Assembly: GCF_003443735.1 (NCBI RefSeq)
Contig: NZ_CP031969.1
Location: 434,001-498,000 of the forward strand
DNA: 64,000 nt
Direction: 5' to 3'
From: Streptomyces sp. CC0208
Lineage (GTDB): Bacteria; Actinomycetota; Actinomycetes; Streptomycetales; Streptomycetaceae
The notes beneath the pieces are model-generated. The model was given only the letters and a program-made list of their open reading frames with translations, did not search any database and was not told where the DNA came from. The translations under genes and the position numbers were made by a program. This document shows, piece after piece, positions 8,441-16,393 of the stretch. How positions within the stretch are numbered: the first letter of the stretch is position 1; every line of letters begins with the position of its first letter.

Positions 8441-8635
8441 TCACTCGTCGATCACGGCGCCGAAGTGGGCGCCGTGGCCGCTGCCGCCGAGAGCCGCGGC
8501 GCCGTAGGAGCGGGACCCGTCGGCGAGCAGACCGTCGCCACTCGCAGGCAGCAGCCACACCGCGCCGTCACCGGCGTTCTCGTCGGGCGCCGCCGCCACC
8601 AGCTCGGCCCGGCCGTCGCCGTCGGTGTCCAGGTT
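8441..8635 (-). pseudogene. C-terminal remnant of an FG-GAP (integrin-like) repeat protein
   Basis: Read on the minus strand, 64 residues before the TGA at 8441 spell a calcium-binding FG-GAP blade: NLDTDGDGRAELVAAAPDEN, then DGAVWLLPASGDG, and the end HGAHFGAVIDE. FG-GAP proteins have several such blades plus a signal peptide. Here the homology stops at about 8635 and runs straight into the VOC remnant, with no start codon or ribosome site. It is a truncated leftover of a surface or secreted protein gene. Confidence 0.7.
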
Positions 8636-8648
8636 CGGGCCCTCCGGT

Positions 8649-8927
8649 TCAGCGGACCGGCTCGCCGATGCCCAGCAGGTTGCCCTCGCTGTCGCGGAAC
8701 CACGCCGCGCGCTCTCCCCGGGCGTGCTTGCTCGGGTAGTTGCCGTCGACGTCGGCGATGCCGTTCTTCGTGCGGAGGCCGGGGGCGTCGACCCCCTCGA
8801 AGACCACGCCGCGCTCCCGGAGTCGGGAGACGGCCGTCTCGATGTCGTCGACCTCCCATCCCATCTGGGTGAAGGTGCCGGGACAGGGGAGGAGCGTGGG
8901 CGGCGGCTCCGGCCCGGCGTGGCTCAC
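8649..8927 (-). pseudogene. C-terminal half of a glyoxalase/VOC-family protein
   Basis: The frame encodes 92 residues, while VOC proteins usually have 120-140 with two beta-alpha-beta-beta-beta modules. Only the second module is recognisable: GWEVDDIETAVSRLRERGVVF, then AAWFRDSEGNLLGIGEPVR, which ends as the family does. The first module is missing and a stop lies in frame at 8964-8966. A GTG at 8927 gives the longest frame, with no convincing ribosome site. It is most likely a 5'-deleted remnant; a functional half-size VOC protein that dimerises is less likely. Confidence 0.6.
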
Positions 8928-9013
8928 GCACCGGTCCGCGGCCGGCGACGGTCCCGCTCTTTGTCAGCTCCCGCGCCGGTGGGCGAGCCTCCGGCGGAGG
9001 GCACCTGCGACGT

Positions 9014-10264
9014 TCAGTCGCCGTCTCCGGAGAGATTGCCGAGGACGTTGCGGGACACCGCGTCCCCGGTCGGGTCCAGTCCCGTCATGAGTTCGGCGAA
9101 GGCACGGGCCGCGGCCGGGGAGTTGAAGAGCCGGTCGAGGCGGGCGCGGGCCAGGTGGCGCAGGAAGGGTTCGCTGTCGGCCGCGTCGTGAAGGGTGCGG
9201 GTGAGCCAGTGGGAGAACTCCTGGTCGTTCCAGACGCGGCGCAGACAGCGTTCCGAGTAGGCGCGCAGGGCGGAGTCGTCGCCTCTGACGACGTCGCGTA
9301 CGGCCCGGGCGAAGACGTCGGCGTCGTACAGGGCGAGGTTCATGCCCTTGCCGCCCATGGGTGACACGATGTGCGCCGCGTCGCCGACCAGGAAGAGACG
9401 GCCGTACTGCATGGGGTCGTGGACGAGGCTGCGGAGCCGGAAGATCTCGCGGTCGGTGATCGGGCCGGGGACCAGGGCGGGGTCGCCGAGCCGGGTGCGC
9501 AGGGCGGCCCAGACGCGGTCGTCGGGCCAGGCGCCGGGGTCGTCGTCGGGCGGGCACTGGAGGTAGTAGCGGCTCGCGTGCGGGCCGCGGGGGAAGTGGG
9601 CGGCGAAGCCCTCTCGGCCGGTGGCGAGGAGGGGGTGGGCCGGGGGCGGGGCGTCGGCAAGGACGGTGAGCCAGCCGATGCCGTGGTCGAAGGCGTACGC
9701 GGTCAGCTCGCCGTCCGGGACGGCCGTACGGCTGACGCCGCGATCGCCGTCGCAGCCGGCGACGAAGTCGCAGGTGATCGCGCGGAGCGTGCCGTCGGCG
9801 GTGCGGTAGCGGACGGTGGGGCGGTCGCCGGTCAGGTCGTGCAGGGAGACGTCGGCGGCCTCGAAGCGCAGGTCGCCGCCCTCCTCCAGGAACGTCGCGG
9901 TGAGTTTCTGCACGAGGATCTGCTGGGGGCACAAGCGGGCCGGTGGGCCGTCGGAGCCGTCGCTGTCGGACACCAGCCGGCTGTGGCCGTCCACCCGGAA
10001 CTCCAGGATGCCGTCGTACGGGACACCGCCGAGGACCCGGTCCGACAGCCCCCAGGAGTCGAACATGCGCACCGCGCGCGTCTCGACGATGCCGGCCCGC
10101 TGGCGCCGCGCCACGTGGTCGCGGGAACGGCGTTCCAGGACGACGCAGTCGATGCCGCTGTGCCGCAGCAGCGTGGCGACGGTCATCCCGGCCGGGCCCG
10201 CGCCGATCACCACGACGGTCGTGGACTCGGGAGAGTCCGGCAACTCGCTTGCCTGTACGGCCAC
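9014..10264 (-). CDS. FAD-dependent aromatic hydroxylase, 4-hydroxybenzoate 3-monooxygenase (PobA)-like
   Basis: 416 residues, group A flavoprotein monooxygenase. The FAD dinucleotide loop VVVIGAGPAGMTVATLLRHS is near residue 18. QRAGIVETRAVRMF matches the PobA region RAGVLE, CDGDRGVSRTAV is the DG motif, and VGDAAHIVSPMGGKGMNLAL binds the FAD ribityl chain. These features place it near PobA (about 394 residues) rather than general FAD_binding_3 members. GTG 10264 is preceded by GGAGGT. The usual partners (pobR, pca genes) are not in the window, so the substrate is a guess from similarity. Confidence 0.8.
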   Translation of the reverse strand: MAVQASELPDSPESTTVVVIGAGPAGMTVATLLRHSGIDCVVLERRSRDHVARRQRAGIVETRAVRMFDSWGLSDRVLGGVPYDGILEFRVDGHSRLVSDSDGSDGPPARLCPQQILVQKLTATFLEEGGDLRFEAADVSLHDLTGDRPTVRYRTADGTLRAITCDFVAGCDGDRGVSRTAVPDGELTAYAFDHGIGWLTVLADAPPPAHPLLATGREGFAAHFPRGPHASRYYLQCPPDDDPGAWPDDRVWAALRTRLGDPALVPGPITDREIFRLRSLVHDPMQYGRLFLVGDAAHIVSPMGGKGMNLALYDADVFARAVRDVVRGDDSALRAYSERCLRRVWNDQEFSHWLTRTLHDAADSEPFLRHLARARLDRLFNSPAAARAFAELMTGLDPTGDAVSRNVLGNLSGDGD

Positions 10265-10309
10265 TTGGGTACCTCCGGCGCCAGCCTAGCGAGGCCCGGC
10301 GCGCTCCGG

Positions 10310-10350
10310 GCCGGATTCGATCAGCAGCGTTCTCGCTGATCGAATCCGGC
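10310..10350. terminator. Strong hairpin terminator after the GH97 gene
   Basis: GCCGGATTCGATCAGC (10310-10325) and GCTGATCGAATCCGGC (10335-10350) are a perfect 16-bp inverted repeat with a 9-base loop. It sits 18 bases past the GH97 stop and upstream of the monooxygenase, so it should separate the two minus-strand units. Confidence 0.8.
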
Positions 10351-10368
10351 TCCCGGAACGAGGTGCGC

Positions 10369-12267
10369 TCAGCGGTGGCAGGTGGTGATGCCCGGCCGCC
10401 AGGGGCAGGCGAGCCCGGCGAAGCCGCCGTTCGCCACGACGTCGACGGTGAGCGTGTCGCCGCCCCGCAGCACCCGCCGGTCCTGGACGAGACCGTCGGC
10501 CCCGTCCCGGATCGTCTCCACCAGCCAACGGCCCGGACCGAGGGACAGCGGTACCTCGGCCGTACGGGCGGCACCGGCGTAGATCCCGCCCAGGAACCAG
10601 CGCGCCCCGCTGCGGCGGGCCAGCACGGCCTCCTGGCCGGGTTCGCCCGCCAGGAGGCGGGTGTCGTCCCAGGCCGCGGGGATCTGGTCGAAGTAGGCCC
10701 GGGCGAGCGGCCTGGCCTCGTACGACTCCGGGGTGCCCGCCAGCATCTGCAGCCCCGACTCGTAGGCGACGGCGAGGCCGGCCTCGGCCGCGTCCGAGTT
10801 GGGCCGCAGGCCCACGCGCTGGAAGGCGCCCGGCGTGAAGTCCATGGAGCCGATGACGTTGCGGGTGAAGGGCAGCGTGGTGAGATGGGCTGCGGTGTTG
10901 GTGCGTTTCTCCTCGCCCGCGACGCCCTCCAGGGTCATGACCTGCGGCCAGGTGCGCTGAATGCCCTTGGGGATCGTGGAGCCGTGGAAGTCGACCATGA
11001 GGTGGTGGGCGGCCGTCTCCGCGAGGATGGTGTCGTACCACTGGAGCATGGGCTGCGCCTCGGAGTTCATGAAGTCGATCTTGACGCCCCGCACGCCCCA
11101 CTTCTCCAGGGTCGGCAGCCACTGGGCCCGCTCGGCGGGGGTGTCGAGGTCGCGCTGGTGGATCCAGACGATGATGCCGACGCCCTTGGCGCGGGCGTAC
11201 CGGACGAGTTCCGGCATCCAGCTGTCGCTCTGCCAGTCGGGGTCGGTGACGTCCCACTCCCCCGGCCGGTAGTACCAGCCCGCGTCAACTGCCTCGTAGG
11301 GCCAGTGGCGTTCGGCCGCGTAGTCGACGTACGCCTTCTGCGCGGCCAGACTCTGACCCGCCGCCCTGCCGCCCGCGAGCCACGTCCACAGGACGGTACC
11401 GGGACGGATCCAGGAGGTGTCGCGGACCCTGGACGCGGGGGCGAGGTCGTCGGTGAAGGTGGAGCGGGTGACGGTGGCGAGGTCGCCGGTGACCATGGCC
11501 CGCCAGGGAGTGGCGAGGGGTCCGTCGCTGTGCACCCGGTCGTCGGCGAGCTCGACGCGGTAGGTGCCGGTGCCCTGGGTGTGGGCGAGGCGGGCACCGG
11601 AGTAGGTGCCGGTGAGGCCGGACTCGGCGAGCAGGGTGTAACCGCCGTCGGTCGAGAACAGGGCTTGGTCGGAGTAGTCCCCGGTGGGTGCACTCGCGGC
11701 GGTGTACGGGGCGAACTGGCCCTCGTTGTCGACCCGGTAGGTGCCGAGCCAGGCCTTCGCGTCAGCGGGGAGGTTGAAGGCGGACGTCTCACCGAGAACG
11801 TCACCGGCTCCGGAGGGCAGGACGTAACGGTAGGCGATCCCGTCCACGGAGGCACGGACGACGAGGTCGAGACGGGCGCCCGCGGCGGTGGCGAAGGACA
11901 GGCGGGTCTCGTGCATACGGACCCGGCGGTCCAGCCGTTTGCCGGACTTGGTACGGTAACGCTCCTCCACCGTACGGTCTTTGCGGTGCAGGAAGCGTAA
12001 GTCCCGGGACAGGTCGGCCTGTTCGGTGACGACGCCGACGGGTGACGGTTCGATGACCGTACGGCCCTCCCGGGACACCGCGAGGCTCAGCGTGCCCGTG
12101 GTGTCGTCGAGGGTGATCTGTGCGCGCGGTGCGTGTGCTCCCCCGGACAGGGACCAGGACTGGTCGTGCCGGTCGTGCTGTTCTGCTTGTGCGGGTGCTG
12201 TGGTGAGGAGTGCGGCCGCCAGCGAGGCGCAGAGTGCGGTGACCGCCGTTCTGATCGGAACTGCCAT
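10369..12267 (-). CDS. Secreted glycoside hydrolase family 97 (retaining, alpha-galactosidase type)
   Basis: 632 residues with a Sec signal peptide (MAVPIRTAVTALCASLAAAL to APAQA). The N-terminal beta-sandwich is followed by a TIM barrel containing YVDYAAERHWPYEAVDAGWY, the nucleophile strand GVKIDFMNSEAQ (Asp398), VDFHGSTIPKGIQRTWP and VMTLEGVAGEE with the conserved Glu. Retaining GH97 alpha-galactosidases carry Asp at this place whereas inverting alpha-glucosidases (SusB type) do not, hence the call. ATG 12267 with GGAGGA upstream is clear. It lies 35 bp downstream of the GH95-like gene, probably on the same transcript. Confidence 0.85.
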   Translation of the reverse strand: MAVPIRTAVTALCASLAAALLTTAPAQAEQHDRHDQSWSLSGGAHAPRAQITLDDTTGTLSLAVSREGRTVIEPSPVGVVTEQADLSRDLRFLHRKDRTVEERYRTKSGKRLDRRVRMHETRLSFATAAGARLDLVVRASVDGIAYRYVLPSGAGDVLGETSAFNLPADAKAWLGTYRVDNEGQFAPYTAASAPTGDYSDQALFSTDGGYTLLAESGLTGTYSGARLAHTQGTGTYRVELADDRVHSDGPLATPWRAMVTGDLATVTRSTFTDDLAPASRVRDTSWIRPGTVLWTWLAGGRAAGQSLAAQKAYVDYAAERHWPYEAVDAGWYYRPGEWDVTDPDWQSDSWMPELVRYARAKGVGIIVWIHQRDLDTPAERAQWLPTLEKWGVRGVKIDFMNSEAQPMLQWYDTILAETAAHHLMVDFHGSTIPKGIQRTWPQVMTLEGVAGEEKRTNTAAHLTTLPFTRNVIGSMDFTPGAFQRVGLRPNSDAAEAGLAVAYESGLQMLAGTPESYEARPLARAYFDQIPAAWDDTRLLAGEPGQEAVLARRSGARWFLGGIYAGAARTAEVPLSLGPGRWLVETIRDGADGLVQDRRVLRGGDTLTVDVVANGGFAGLACPWRPGITTCHR

Positions 12268-12302
12268 CGAGATCCTCCGAGTTGTGTTGCCCTGGTCGGC
12301 CT

Positions 12303-14612
12303 TTACGGCAGTCCCCACGCCGGTCCCGGCTCGCTGACGGCGACGGGCGCGATGCTCAGGTCGGGACGGGAGCCGGTGTGGACGAGCACCTCGCGGCCGC
12401 GGGGCAGGTCGATGGCGAGGGTGCCGTCACCGAGGTCGTGGGTGCGGGCCGCTGTGCCGTCCTCCAGTACCGCGGTGAGGTGGCCGGTGAGTCCGTGCCG
12501 GAGCTTGAGGGGTTCGCCCGCCAGGCTCTTGACCCTGATGAAGCGGGTGACTCCCGCCTTGCGGACGGCGCTGACCAGGAAGGCGCCCTGGGTACGGAAG
12601 TTGTGCAGGGTGAGGTCCGCCCAGGCGGTCGGGACGCCCGGGAAGACGCGGATCACTCCGCCCCAGCTCTGGCAGAACATGTCGTGCAGGGACTGCGAGG
12701 CGGACAACGGGGTCTCGATGACCGGGCCGGCCTCGGTGTAGTGGGTGTTGGCCCGGCAGGGGTAGCGAGTGGTGGGGTCGAAGAACTTGCGGAGGTAGGA
12801 GATGGCGGTGTCGCCGTCGCCGGCCATGGCGTACATGGAGGCGGCACCGGTGTAGCTGTAACCGCGGTGAGCGCCGGCGAGCGCGTGCCAGTGGACGATC
12901 GACCTGGTGATGAGGTCGCGGTTGTCGGGCTGGTCCCAGTTGACGAGGTAGAGGGGATAGACCATCAGCAGGTGGGAGTAGTGGCGGTGGGACTGGGCGT
13001 AGGGCGTGTCGCCGCCGATCATGAAGCCGTTGTCGTCGACCGGGTACGGCGTGAGCTTGGCCAGCACCTCCTGCCAGCGCGGCTTCAACTCGTCGTCGAC
13101 ACCGAGGAGTTCCGCGGAGTCGAGGAGGGTCTGACAGCCCCAGCGGATCAGAGCGAGGTCGTAGTTGGTGTCCTGCGGCGGGACGACGGGGTATTCGGGC
13201 GAGAGGGTGCTGGGCAGGTGGAGCTTGCCGTCGCTGCCCGGGGTGAGGAAGTGCAGGTAGTAGTTGATGGCCCGGCGCAGCACCGGGTAGATCGTGTCGC
13301 GCAGCAGGGACTCGTCCATGGAGTGGCGGTAGGACAGCCACACGTTGTGCAGGGCCCAGGTGAGGTCGCCGGTCTCGGCTCCGGTGCCCGGCCGGCCGAC
13401 GCCGCGGTTGGCGAACATGTCGGAGCTGCGGCCGATGCCCGAGCTGTCGGCGCGGTAGGCGGCCGGCACGTTGGCGATGAGCTGTTCCTGGTTCTGGCGC
13501 AGGGTGGTGGCCAGGGAGTCGAGCTCCGGGTGGTTGAAGCCGTGGATGAGCCAGTACTCCAGTTGGACGTTGAGGTTCCACCAGACCGCGGGCCAGGGTG
13601 TGGGCTCCAGCCAGGGTCCGCAGGTGGCCATGACGGGACCGCCGGCGCGGCTGGCGGAGGCGACCTTGTAGAGCTGGATCCAGTGGAAGCTCTGGAGGCG
13701 CTGGTCGGGGAACGACACGAAGCTCTTGCGGTAGAACGCGTGCCACCAGCGGGTGTGCCGTTGCCTGAGCGCGTTGTACGACTTCGCGCGGTGCAGGTTG
13801 CGCAGCGAGTCGGCCTCCGCGGCGGTGTCGGACGGGTGGCTGTGGCCGACGGCGAGGAGCAGGTCGTGGCCCGTGCGGCGGTGGGCGGTGGCGGTCTGGC
13901 CGCCGCCGGTGAGGGGCTGGAGGACCTGTTCGGTGCCGTCCGAGGCGGTACGGGTGGTCCAGGGCGGGTTGGCGGTGTAGTCGGAGGGCGGTGCCTCGCT
14001 GATCTTGCGGGGGCTGATGGCTTCTTCGGGGTGGAAGGTCCATGTCGCCCGCTCACCGCCATCGGCTGTGACGCGGACGGCGAGCACCTCGTCGTGGATG
14101 AGGGCGGCGAGGGTGAGGGTGCCCGCCGTGGTGGTGACGGTGCCGGTGAGTTCGGCGTTCCACAGGCTCAGCCGCCAGTCGACGGCGGTGATGGTGCCCA
14201 CCGGTTCGAGGGTGAGGTGGCCGACGGGGAGGCGGCAGGTGCCCCAGCCGCTGCCGAACTCGGGGCGATGGTCCTGGACTCGGCCGTGCTGGACGGTGAA
14301 GCGGATCCGGTTGGCGCCGGGCTCCTGGTAGATCATGCTGCCGAGTTGGCCGTCGCCGAGGAACGGGCCCTCGTGCCAGACGGTGGGCAGCCTGGTCCAC
14401 AGCAGGTCCTGCGCGCGCAGGAACCCTGCCCAGGCGCCGTCGGTGGTCATCGTGTCGCGCAGCTTCCAGGGGCGTCCGGTGGTCCCCCGCGAAAAAGTCG
14501 GCGCCTCGGCGTGCGCCGTACCGGGTAACGCGACCGCCGCGGCTCCGCCCAGCGCGGTGCCCAGGACGGCTCTGCGGGGCGGCTGCGGGTGTTTCTCCGG
14601 CTGTGAGGTCAT
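12303..14612 (-). CDS. Tat-exported glycoside hydrolase, family 95-like
   Basis: 769 residues. The N-terminus (PPRRAVLGTALGGAAAVAL, then AHA) looks like a twin-arginine signal. An N-terminal beta-domain (HEGPFLGDGQLGSMIYQ) is followed by an (alpha/alpha)6-type catalytic region: WWNLNVQLEYWLIHGFNHPE, YPVLRRAINYYL, QDTNYDLALIRWGCQTLLDS. The C-terminal beta-domain contains VFPGVPTAWADLTLHNFR. This is the layout of GH95 alpha-L-fucosidase/galactosidase enzymes, but similarity is partial and substrate prediction is unsafe. It is the first gene of a two-gene operon with GH97, driven by the promoter at 14658-14686. Confidence 0.65.
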   Translation of the reverse strand: MTSQPEKHPQPPRRAVLGTALGGAAAVALPGTAHAEAPTFSRGTTGRPWKLRDTMTTDGAWAGFLRAQDLLWTRLPTVWHEGPFLGDGQLGSMIYQEPGANRIRFTVQHGRVQDHRPEFGSGWGTCRLPVGHLTLEPVGTITAVDWRLSLWNAELTGTVTTTAGTLTLAALIHDEVLAVRVTADGGERATWTFHPEEAISPRKISEAPPSDYTANPPWTTRTASDGTEQVLQPLTGGGQTATAHRRTGHDLLLAVGHSHPSDTAAEADSLRNLHRAKSYNALRQRHTRWWHAFYRKSFVSFPDQRLQSFHWIQLYKVASASRAGGPVMATCGPWLEPTPWPAVWWNLNVQLEYWLIHGFNHPELDSLATTLRQNQEQLIANVPAAYRADSSGIGRSSDMFANRGVGRPGTGAETGDLTWALHNVWLSYRHSMDESLLRDTIYPVLRRAINYYLHFLTPGSDGKLHLPSTLSPEYPVVPPQDTNYDLALIRWGCQTLLDSAELLGVDDELKPRWQEVLAKLTPYPVDDNGFMIGGDTPYAQSHRHYSHLLMVYPLYLVNWDQPDNRDLITRSIVHWHALAGAHRGYSYTGAASMYAMAGDGDTAISYLRKFFDPTTRYPCRANTHYTEAGPVIETPLSASQSLHDMFCQSWGGVIRVFPGVPTAWADLTLHNFRTQGAFLVSAVRKAGVTRFIRVKSLAGEPLKLRHGLTGHLTAVLEDGTAARTHDLGDGTLAIDLPRGREVLVHTGSRPDLSIAPVAVSEPGPAWGLP

Positions 14613-14636
14613 CGTCGTCCTCCAGAGCGGTTCCGT

Positions 14637-14653
14637 GATACATCGGGTGTATC
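14637..14653. promoter_or_regulatory. Palindromic operator candidate GATACA-N5-TGTATC
   Basis: GATACATCGGGTGTATC is a perfect 6+6 inverted repeat located 5 bases downstream of the -10 element and 24 bases before the GH95-like start. It would cover the transcription start, an ideal repressor site. The FadR-type regulator at 15123-15845 is the nearest regulator, but the binder is unknown. Confidence 0.6.
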
Positions 14654-14657
14654 GGGG

Positions 14658-14686
14658 AACCTAGGAGGGGCTCGTACACCTGTCAA
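14658..14686 (-). promoter_or_regulatory. Promoter of the GH95-like/GH97 operon
   Basis: On the minus strand TTGACA (14686-14681) and TAGGTT (14663-14658) are separated by exactly 17 bp, a near-consensus vegetative promoter. It would give a short leader of about 40 nt that contains the palindrome. Confidence 0.7.
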
Positions 14687-14845
14687 TAACCTCAACAATC
14701 CACGGATGCACACTGGTTAAGCCGAAAAGGGGTCATTGCACCGAGATCCGCACGTCAATAGGCCCAGACCATCCCCCGCGACCCCTCCGATGTATGTTGC
14801 TGGCCGCATCAACAGGACGGCCAACAAAACGGCCTGAAGGGGGCG

Positions 14846-15091
14846 TTGACACCTTGTCTTGGCCGGTTCATCCGCGCCATGGGGCTGACCGCCAAGGACA
14901 TGGCCGCCGTGGAGTCGGCCGTGTGCAAGCCCTCGGGCGGGGACACCGAGCGATGCACCTACAAGGTCACCGTCACCCGCGCCGATGCCGACGCCTCCCC
15001 GCGGGGTCCGTGGCACGTGGCCGTCCTGGCCACCGCCGAGGACGGCGACACGACGCTGGACACCAAGGCCGCCGACCTCACGGTGGGCTGA
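14846..15091 (+). CDS. Small uncharacterised protein or gene fragment
   Basis: An 81-residue frame from TTG 14846. The part FIRAMGLTAKDMAAVESAVC, then RCTYKVTVTRADADASPRGP and DTTLDTKAADLTVG, has a real-protein composition with two cysteines about 20 residues apart. I do not recognise it. The first residues look artificial and no good ribosome site is present, so it may be the 3' end of a larger, truncated secreted-protein gene. A hairpin follows directly after the stop. The 233 bp to its left contain only the promoter and operator described above. Confidence 0.35.
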   Translation: MTPCLGRFIRAMGLTAKDMAAVESAVCKPSGGDTERCTYKVTVTRADADASPRGPWHVAVLATAEDGDTTLDTKAADLTVG

Positions 15092-15094
15092 ATC

Positions 15095-15118
15095 CGGACG
15101 GCGGCGGGTGAGCGTCCG
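15095..15118. terminator. Hairpin between convergent genes
   Basis: CGGACG (15095-15100) pairs with CGTCCG (15113-15118), between the stop of the small plus-strand frame and the stop of the FadR-type regulator. It could serve both directions. Confidence 0.4.
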
Positions 15119-15122
15119 CTCG

Positions 15123-15845
15123 TCACATGTGCGCCGTAGTGCCGACGGGAAGGGGTTCGCCTGAGCGCAGGTGCTCCCTCAGCCACTGCTCGGTGTTGCT
15201 CACATGCAGCAGGGCGGCGGCCTGGCTGAGGGTGGAGTCCCGGGTGGAGAGGGCCTTGAAGATCGCCTCGTGCTCGGCGAGGGTGCGGCCCGCGGCCTTG
15301 TCGTCGACCAGACCGCGCCAGATACGGGCGCGCAGGGTGCGGCCGGAGATCCCTTCCAGGAGGGTGAGGAGGGTCTCGTTGCCCGTGGCCGAGACGACAG
15401 CGCGGTGGAAGGCGGCGTCGTGGGCGTTCAGCTGTGCCACGTCGTCGCGGGCCTCGCGCATGGCGTCCAAGTGCCGCTTCACCTCGGCCAGTTGGTCGTC
15501 GGAGATCCGGGTGGCGGCCAGGGCCGTGGCCATCGGTTCGAGCAGCCGTCGTACTTCCATGAGGTCCTGCAGCGCGACCGAGTCCCCCTGCAGCAGTTCC
15601 ACCGCACCGCCGAGCCCCTCCAGGAGCAGGCTCGGCTGCAGGCTGGTCACATAGGTGCCGTCGCCCCTGCGGACCTCCAGAACCCGGGCGACGGCGAGCG
15701 CCTTGACCGCCTCGCGGGCGAGGTTGCGGGACAGGCCCAGTTGGGCGGCCAGATCCGGCTCCGGCGGGAGCTTCGAGCCCGGAGGCAGCGCACCGGTCCT
15801 GATCAGCTCACGGATGTCCTCGATGGCCTTGTCCGTCAGAGACAC
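15123..15845 (-). CDS. GntR-family (FadR subfamily) transcriptional regulator
   Basis: 240 residues. The N-terminal GntR winged helix (SKLPPEPDLAAQLGLSRNLA, REAVKALAVARVLEVRRGDG, TYV) is followed by an all-helical FCD ligand domain (about residues 85-225) with metal-binding histidines in NAHDAAFHRAVV and EHEAIF. FadR-group proteins typically sense a carboxylate or sugar-acid metabolite and repress a nearby operon; here the GH95-like/GH97 operon is the closest candidate. ATG 15845 is chosen because MSLTDKAIEDIRELI matches the family start. Confidence 0.9.
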   Translation of the reverse strand: MSLTDKAIEDIRELIRTGALPPGSKLPPEPDLAAQLGLSRNLAREAVKALAVARVLEVRRGDGTYVTSLQPSLLLEGLGGAVELLQGDSVALQDLMEVRRLLEPMATALAATRISDDQLAEVKRHLDAMREARDDVAQLNAHDAAFHRAVVSATGNETLLTLLEGISGRTLRARIWRGLVDDKAAGRTLAEHEAIFKALSTRDSTLSQAAALLHVSNTEQWLREHLRSGEPLPVGTTAHM

Positions 15846-16393
15846 CCCTCATCCCTCCCCCCACCGTGCGCCGCGGGCGCGTCAGGCCTGACCAGACCCC
15901 GAGTGCGGACAGCCCCCCGGAGGCCGAAGGATATGTGCCGATCATGGTGTTCCACGTTCCGTCCGACCTGTTCTGGGGTTCGCACGCCTAGGGCGACGTT
16001 GATGATACTGGGACGCGTCCGCGGCCTCGCAGGGTGGCGTGCACACGGCGCACGGAAGGACCGGGCCGTGATGCGGTGGGGTGACGACGTGGCGTGGCCT
16101 GCCTCCGGGACCGGGGTGCCGGGGTGCCGGGGTGCCGGGGTGCCGGTCAGCGACTCCGCGCCGCGGGCCGGCTTGACGGGCTCGCCCTCTTTACGGCGGC
16201 CCGAGTCGTCCGCCGACCGGCTCACCTCGTCCGTCGCCGGGGCGCCTACGGGCTGGTGACGAGGGGAGGCACCCGACGGTCCGGTCCGGGGCGCACCGGC
16301 CGAGACGCCGTCGAGCGGAAGCGGACCTAGGCTGGAATCAGCCGCTGGAAACCAGCCCTGAGGGACACGGCTGTCCGGACGGAGGCGTCGCGG
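15846..16393. other. Intergenic region, 548 bp
   Basis: Divergent gap between the FadR-type regulator and the SpoIIE-domain gene. Open frames here read as low-complexity Arg/Gly/Pro text with no family features, so I see no gene. It contains the 8-bp tandem repeat at 16111-16146. No clear promoter hexamers were found. Confidence 0.5.
16111..16146. repeat. 8-bp tandem repeat, 4.5 copies
   Basis: CCGGGGTG is repeated four times without a mismatch, followed by CCGG. It sits in non-coding DNA about 250 bp before the SpoIIE-domain gene. It is likely a slippage repeat and could vary in copy number between strains. Confidence 0.9.

Noticed and set aside
10310..10350. Perfect inverted repeat as a phage or plasmid attachment site
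   Set aside because: No integrase, tRNA or second copy is present; position after a stop codon fits a terminator.
16111..16146. Short repeats as a possible CRISPR array
   Set aside because: The units are contiguous 8-mers without spacers, and no cas genes are present anywhere in the window.
15846..16393. Long minus-strand frame through the FadR-SpoIIE intergenic region
   Set aside because: It reads as low-complexity Arg/Pro/Gly text spanning a repeat and the opposite strand of the SpoIIE-domain gene; high-GC DNA produces many such open frames.
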